A stretch of 6,776 nucleotides of DNA from Candidatus Atribacter fermentans (GTDB lineage Bacteria > Atribacterota > Atribacteria > Atribacterales > Atribacteraceae), in the NCBI GenBank assembly GCA_012517485.1, contig JAAYUT010000117.1, positions 1 to 6,776 on the forward strand, written 5' to 3'. Below are positions 5,603-6,776 of the stretch, piece by piece; the stretch's first letter is position 1; every line of letters begins with the position of its first letter. The notes under the pieces were generated by a model. It did no database searches and was not told where the DNA came from. It worked only from the letters and a program-made list of their open reading frames with translations. The translations under genes and the position numbers were made by a program.

Positions 5603-6448
5603 GTGCAAATTAGCAACAAAGGGAAATTGAGAATAGCAGCTATTGCGTTAAACTTGACTTTGTTTATTGTCGGAATTATTTATCTCATTCCTTTTATTTG
5701 GATGGTTTTATCCTCCTTTAAGCTCAATGCCGATGTTCTATCGATTCCTATTAAAATACTTCCCCCAACCTGGAATTTCCAAAGTTATCCCAATGCTTTA
5801 AATTATGCTGGTTATAACTTTCCAAGATATTTTTTCAATAGTTTTATTGTTCTGGTCTTTGCCGTCATATTATGTTTGTTTTTATCGGCAACAGCGGGAT
5901 ATGGTTTTGCGAAATATAAATTTAAAAAGAATAAGCTCCTTTTTTTAGTGGTTATGTCAACACTAATGATTCCTTTTGAAGCAATTGTGATACCATTGTT
6001 CCTTTTAATAACCAGAATCAGTTTACAAGATAATTACTTGGCATTGATAATCCCCGGTGGTCTGACTGCTTTTGGTGTATTTCTAATGAGGCAGTTTTTT
6101 TATTCAGTTCCCGACGAAATCATTGAAGCGGCAAGAATTGATGGAGCCACTGAGTGGCAGATATTTTGGCGAGTATCAATGCCCTTAGCTAAAACGGCTG
6201 TTCTCTCTTTAGCTATTCTCCATGGACAGTGGGTCTGGAACCTTTTACTCTGGCCATTAATTGTTATGTCAAAGCCAGACATGAGGACTCTTCCTCAAGG
6301 GATATCGCTCTTTAGCGGGGTTTATTTCACGCCATATCCGGAACAACTGGCAATCAGTGTGCTCGCTTGTTTGCCAACTTTAATTTTATTTATTTTCTTA
6401 TCCAGAAATTTCATGGAAGGGGTAGCTTTGACCGGATTAAAAACCTAA
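5603..6448 (+). CDS. CUT1 sugar ABC transporter permease, MalG/UgpE type
   Basis: This is the partner membrane subunit of the channel, 281 residues from the chosen start. Likely spans are at about 11-34, 76-98, 112-136, 143-164, 198-222 and 249-267. The EAA coupling loop reads EAARIDGATEW (175-185) through VSMPL (191-195). The NSF near 79-81, AGYGFAKYKF (98-107) and the C-terminal GVALTGLKT are hallmarks of the MalG/UgpE branch. The start is taken as GTG 5603, which lies 11 bases after GAGG (5588-5591). An upstream in-frame GTG at 5594 would give 284 residues but overlaps that ribosome site. No ATG occurs near the N-terminus. No ATPase gene follows immediately, so the transporter must use one encoded further on or a shared MsmX/UgpC-like ATPase. 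Confidence 0.94.
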   Translation: MQISNKGKLRIAAIALNLTLFIVGIIYLIPFIWMVLSSFKLNADVLSIPIKILPPTWNFQSYPNALNYAGYNFPRYFFNSFIVLVFAVILCLFLSATAGYGFAKYKFKKNKLLFLVVMSTLMIPFEAIVIPLFLLITRISLQDNYLALIIPGGLTAFGVFLMRQFFYSVPDEIIEAARIDGATEWQIFWRVSMPLAKTAVLSLAILHGQWVWNLLLWPLIVMSKPDMRTLPQGISLFSGVYFTPYPEQLAISVLACLPTLILFIFLSRNFMEGVALTGLKT

Positions 6449-6457
6449 ATTTCGAAA

Positions 6458-6537
6458 TCATAGATTGCTCATAAGTAAATGTAACATGATTTGTTCTGTG
6501 TTTTACCATAAAAAGGATTATTTTAATTCATAGATTG
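6458..6537 (+). repeat. 10-bp direct repeat flanking the permease-hydrolase gap
   Basis: TCATAGATTG occurs at 6458-6467 and again at 6528-6537, with start points 70 bp apart, and the second copy runs into the hydrolase ribosome site. The rest of the 101-bp gap is AT-rich and shows no convincing promoter or terminator. It may be chance or a small duplication. Confidence 0.3.
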
Positions 6538-6549
6538 GAGGAAACATCA

Positions 6550-6776
6550 ATGAACAAGAATGATCGGGAGTTCCGATTTGAACTCCTCAGGCCAGGACAA
6601 TTAATACAAGAAAGAGAAAGATGCCCATTAATTTTCGTCCCAGTTGCCCCATTAGAATACCACGGTCCTCATCTCCCAGTGGGTATGGATCCAATAAATG
6701 CAACCTTTTGTGCAATGGAAACCTGTAAAAGAATTGGGAAAGGAGTCGTCTATCCCACCATACATTGTGGAACCGA
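6550..6776 (+). CDS. Creatininase-family metal-dependent hydrolase, N-terminal 75 residues, cut by the window edge
   Basis: The family (PF02633) hydrolyses cyclic amides or related bonds with two metal ions. It includes creatininase, the FAPy deformylase ArfB, the mycofactocin peptidase MftE and the Thermotoga inositol-pathway hydrolase IolN. The diagnostic segment VPVAPLEYHGPHLPVGMD (residues 30-47) is present, and E36, H38 and D47 match creatininase metal ligands E34, H36 and D45 in spacing. The remaining ligands (His120 and Glu122 in creatininase) lie beyond the edge, where the family totals about 240-260 residues. ATG 6550 follows GGAGG (6537-6541) by eight bases. It starts 101 bp after the permease with no terminator between, so it is probably in the same operon. 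Family is certain; reaction is not. The location next to a sugar importer argues for a carbohydrate-derived substrate rather than creatinine. Confidence 0.9.
   Translation, partial: MNKNDREFRFELLRPGQLIQERERCPLIFVPVAPLEYHGPHLPVGMDPINATFCAMETCKRIGKGVVYPTIHCGT

Noticed and set aside
1..6776. tRNA, rRNA, CRISPR array, insertion sequence, transposase or phage genes
   Set aside because: Nothing of these kinds was seen on either strand; the locus looks like an intact metabolic region.

Overview
This window reads as a carbohydrate uptake and catabolism locus from a low-GC, AT-rich bacterium. Shine-Dalgarno sites are strong and GGAGG-like, genes are closely packed, and both binding proteins carry Sec-type signal peptides without a visible lipobox cysteine. 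Gene content and base composition suggest an anaerobic, possibly thermophilic or subsurface lineage such as Atribacterota, Thermotogota or low-GC Bacillota. That placement is an inference from style, because no taxonomic marker gene is present.

There are two divergent transcription units around a 380-bp control region (1759-2138). Leftwards (minus strand) lie a periplasmic or extracytoplasmic sugar-binding protein of the RbsB/LsrB type (751-1758) and then the N-terminal part of an RbsA/MglA-type ABC ATPase (603 to the left edge). A strong intercistronic hairpin (615-666) separates them. This is the start of a CUT2 transporter operon whose RbsC-type permease should lie beyond the left edge.

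Rightwards (plus strand) lie a divergent xylose-isomerase-fold enzyme (2139-3170), a family 1 solute-binding protein (3336-4604), two MalF/MalG-type permeases (4668-5570 and 5603-6448), and the start of a creatininase-family metal hydrolase (6550 to the right edge). The transporter is a CUT1 system with no ATPase in the window.

The control region is the most structured part. Two sigma-70-like promoters with 18-bp spacers and identical TAAAAT -10 boxes face away from each other. They are placed as exact mirror images around a 26-bp inverted repeat (2002-2027) that includes most of both -35 boxes. A single bound dimer could therefore control both operons. The leftward mRNA would have a leader of about 210 nt carrying a 21-bp perfect palindrome and an orphan, very strong Shine-Dalgarno sequence.

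Taken together, one regulator probably controls two unrelated importers plus an isomerase and a hydrolase for one sugar or sugar-like compound. The isomerase has a His where xylose isomerase normally has a metal-binding Asp, and its substrate pocket is changed, so xylose is unlikely to be the confirmed substrate. A CUT1 importer next to a TIM-barrel isomerase and a creatininase-family protein resembles the Thermotoga inositol cluster. A cyclitol or unusual ketose is therefore a reasonable hypothesis, not a demonstrated function.
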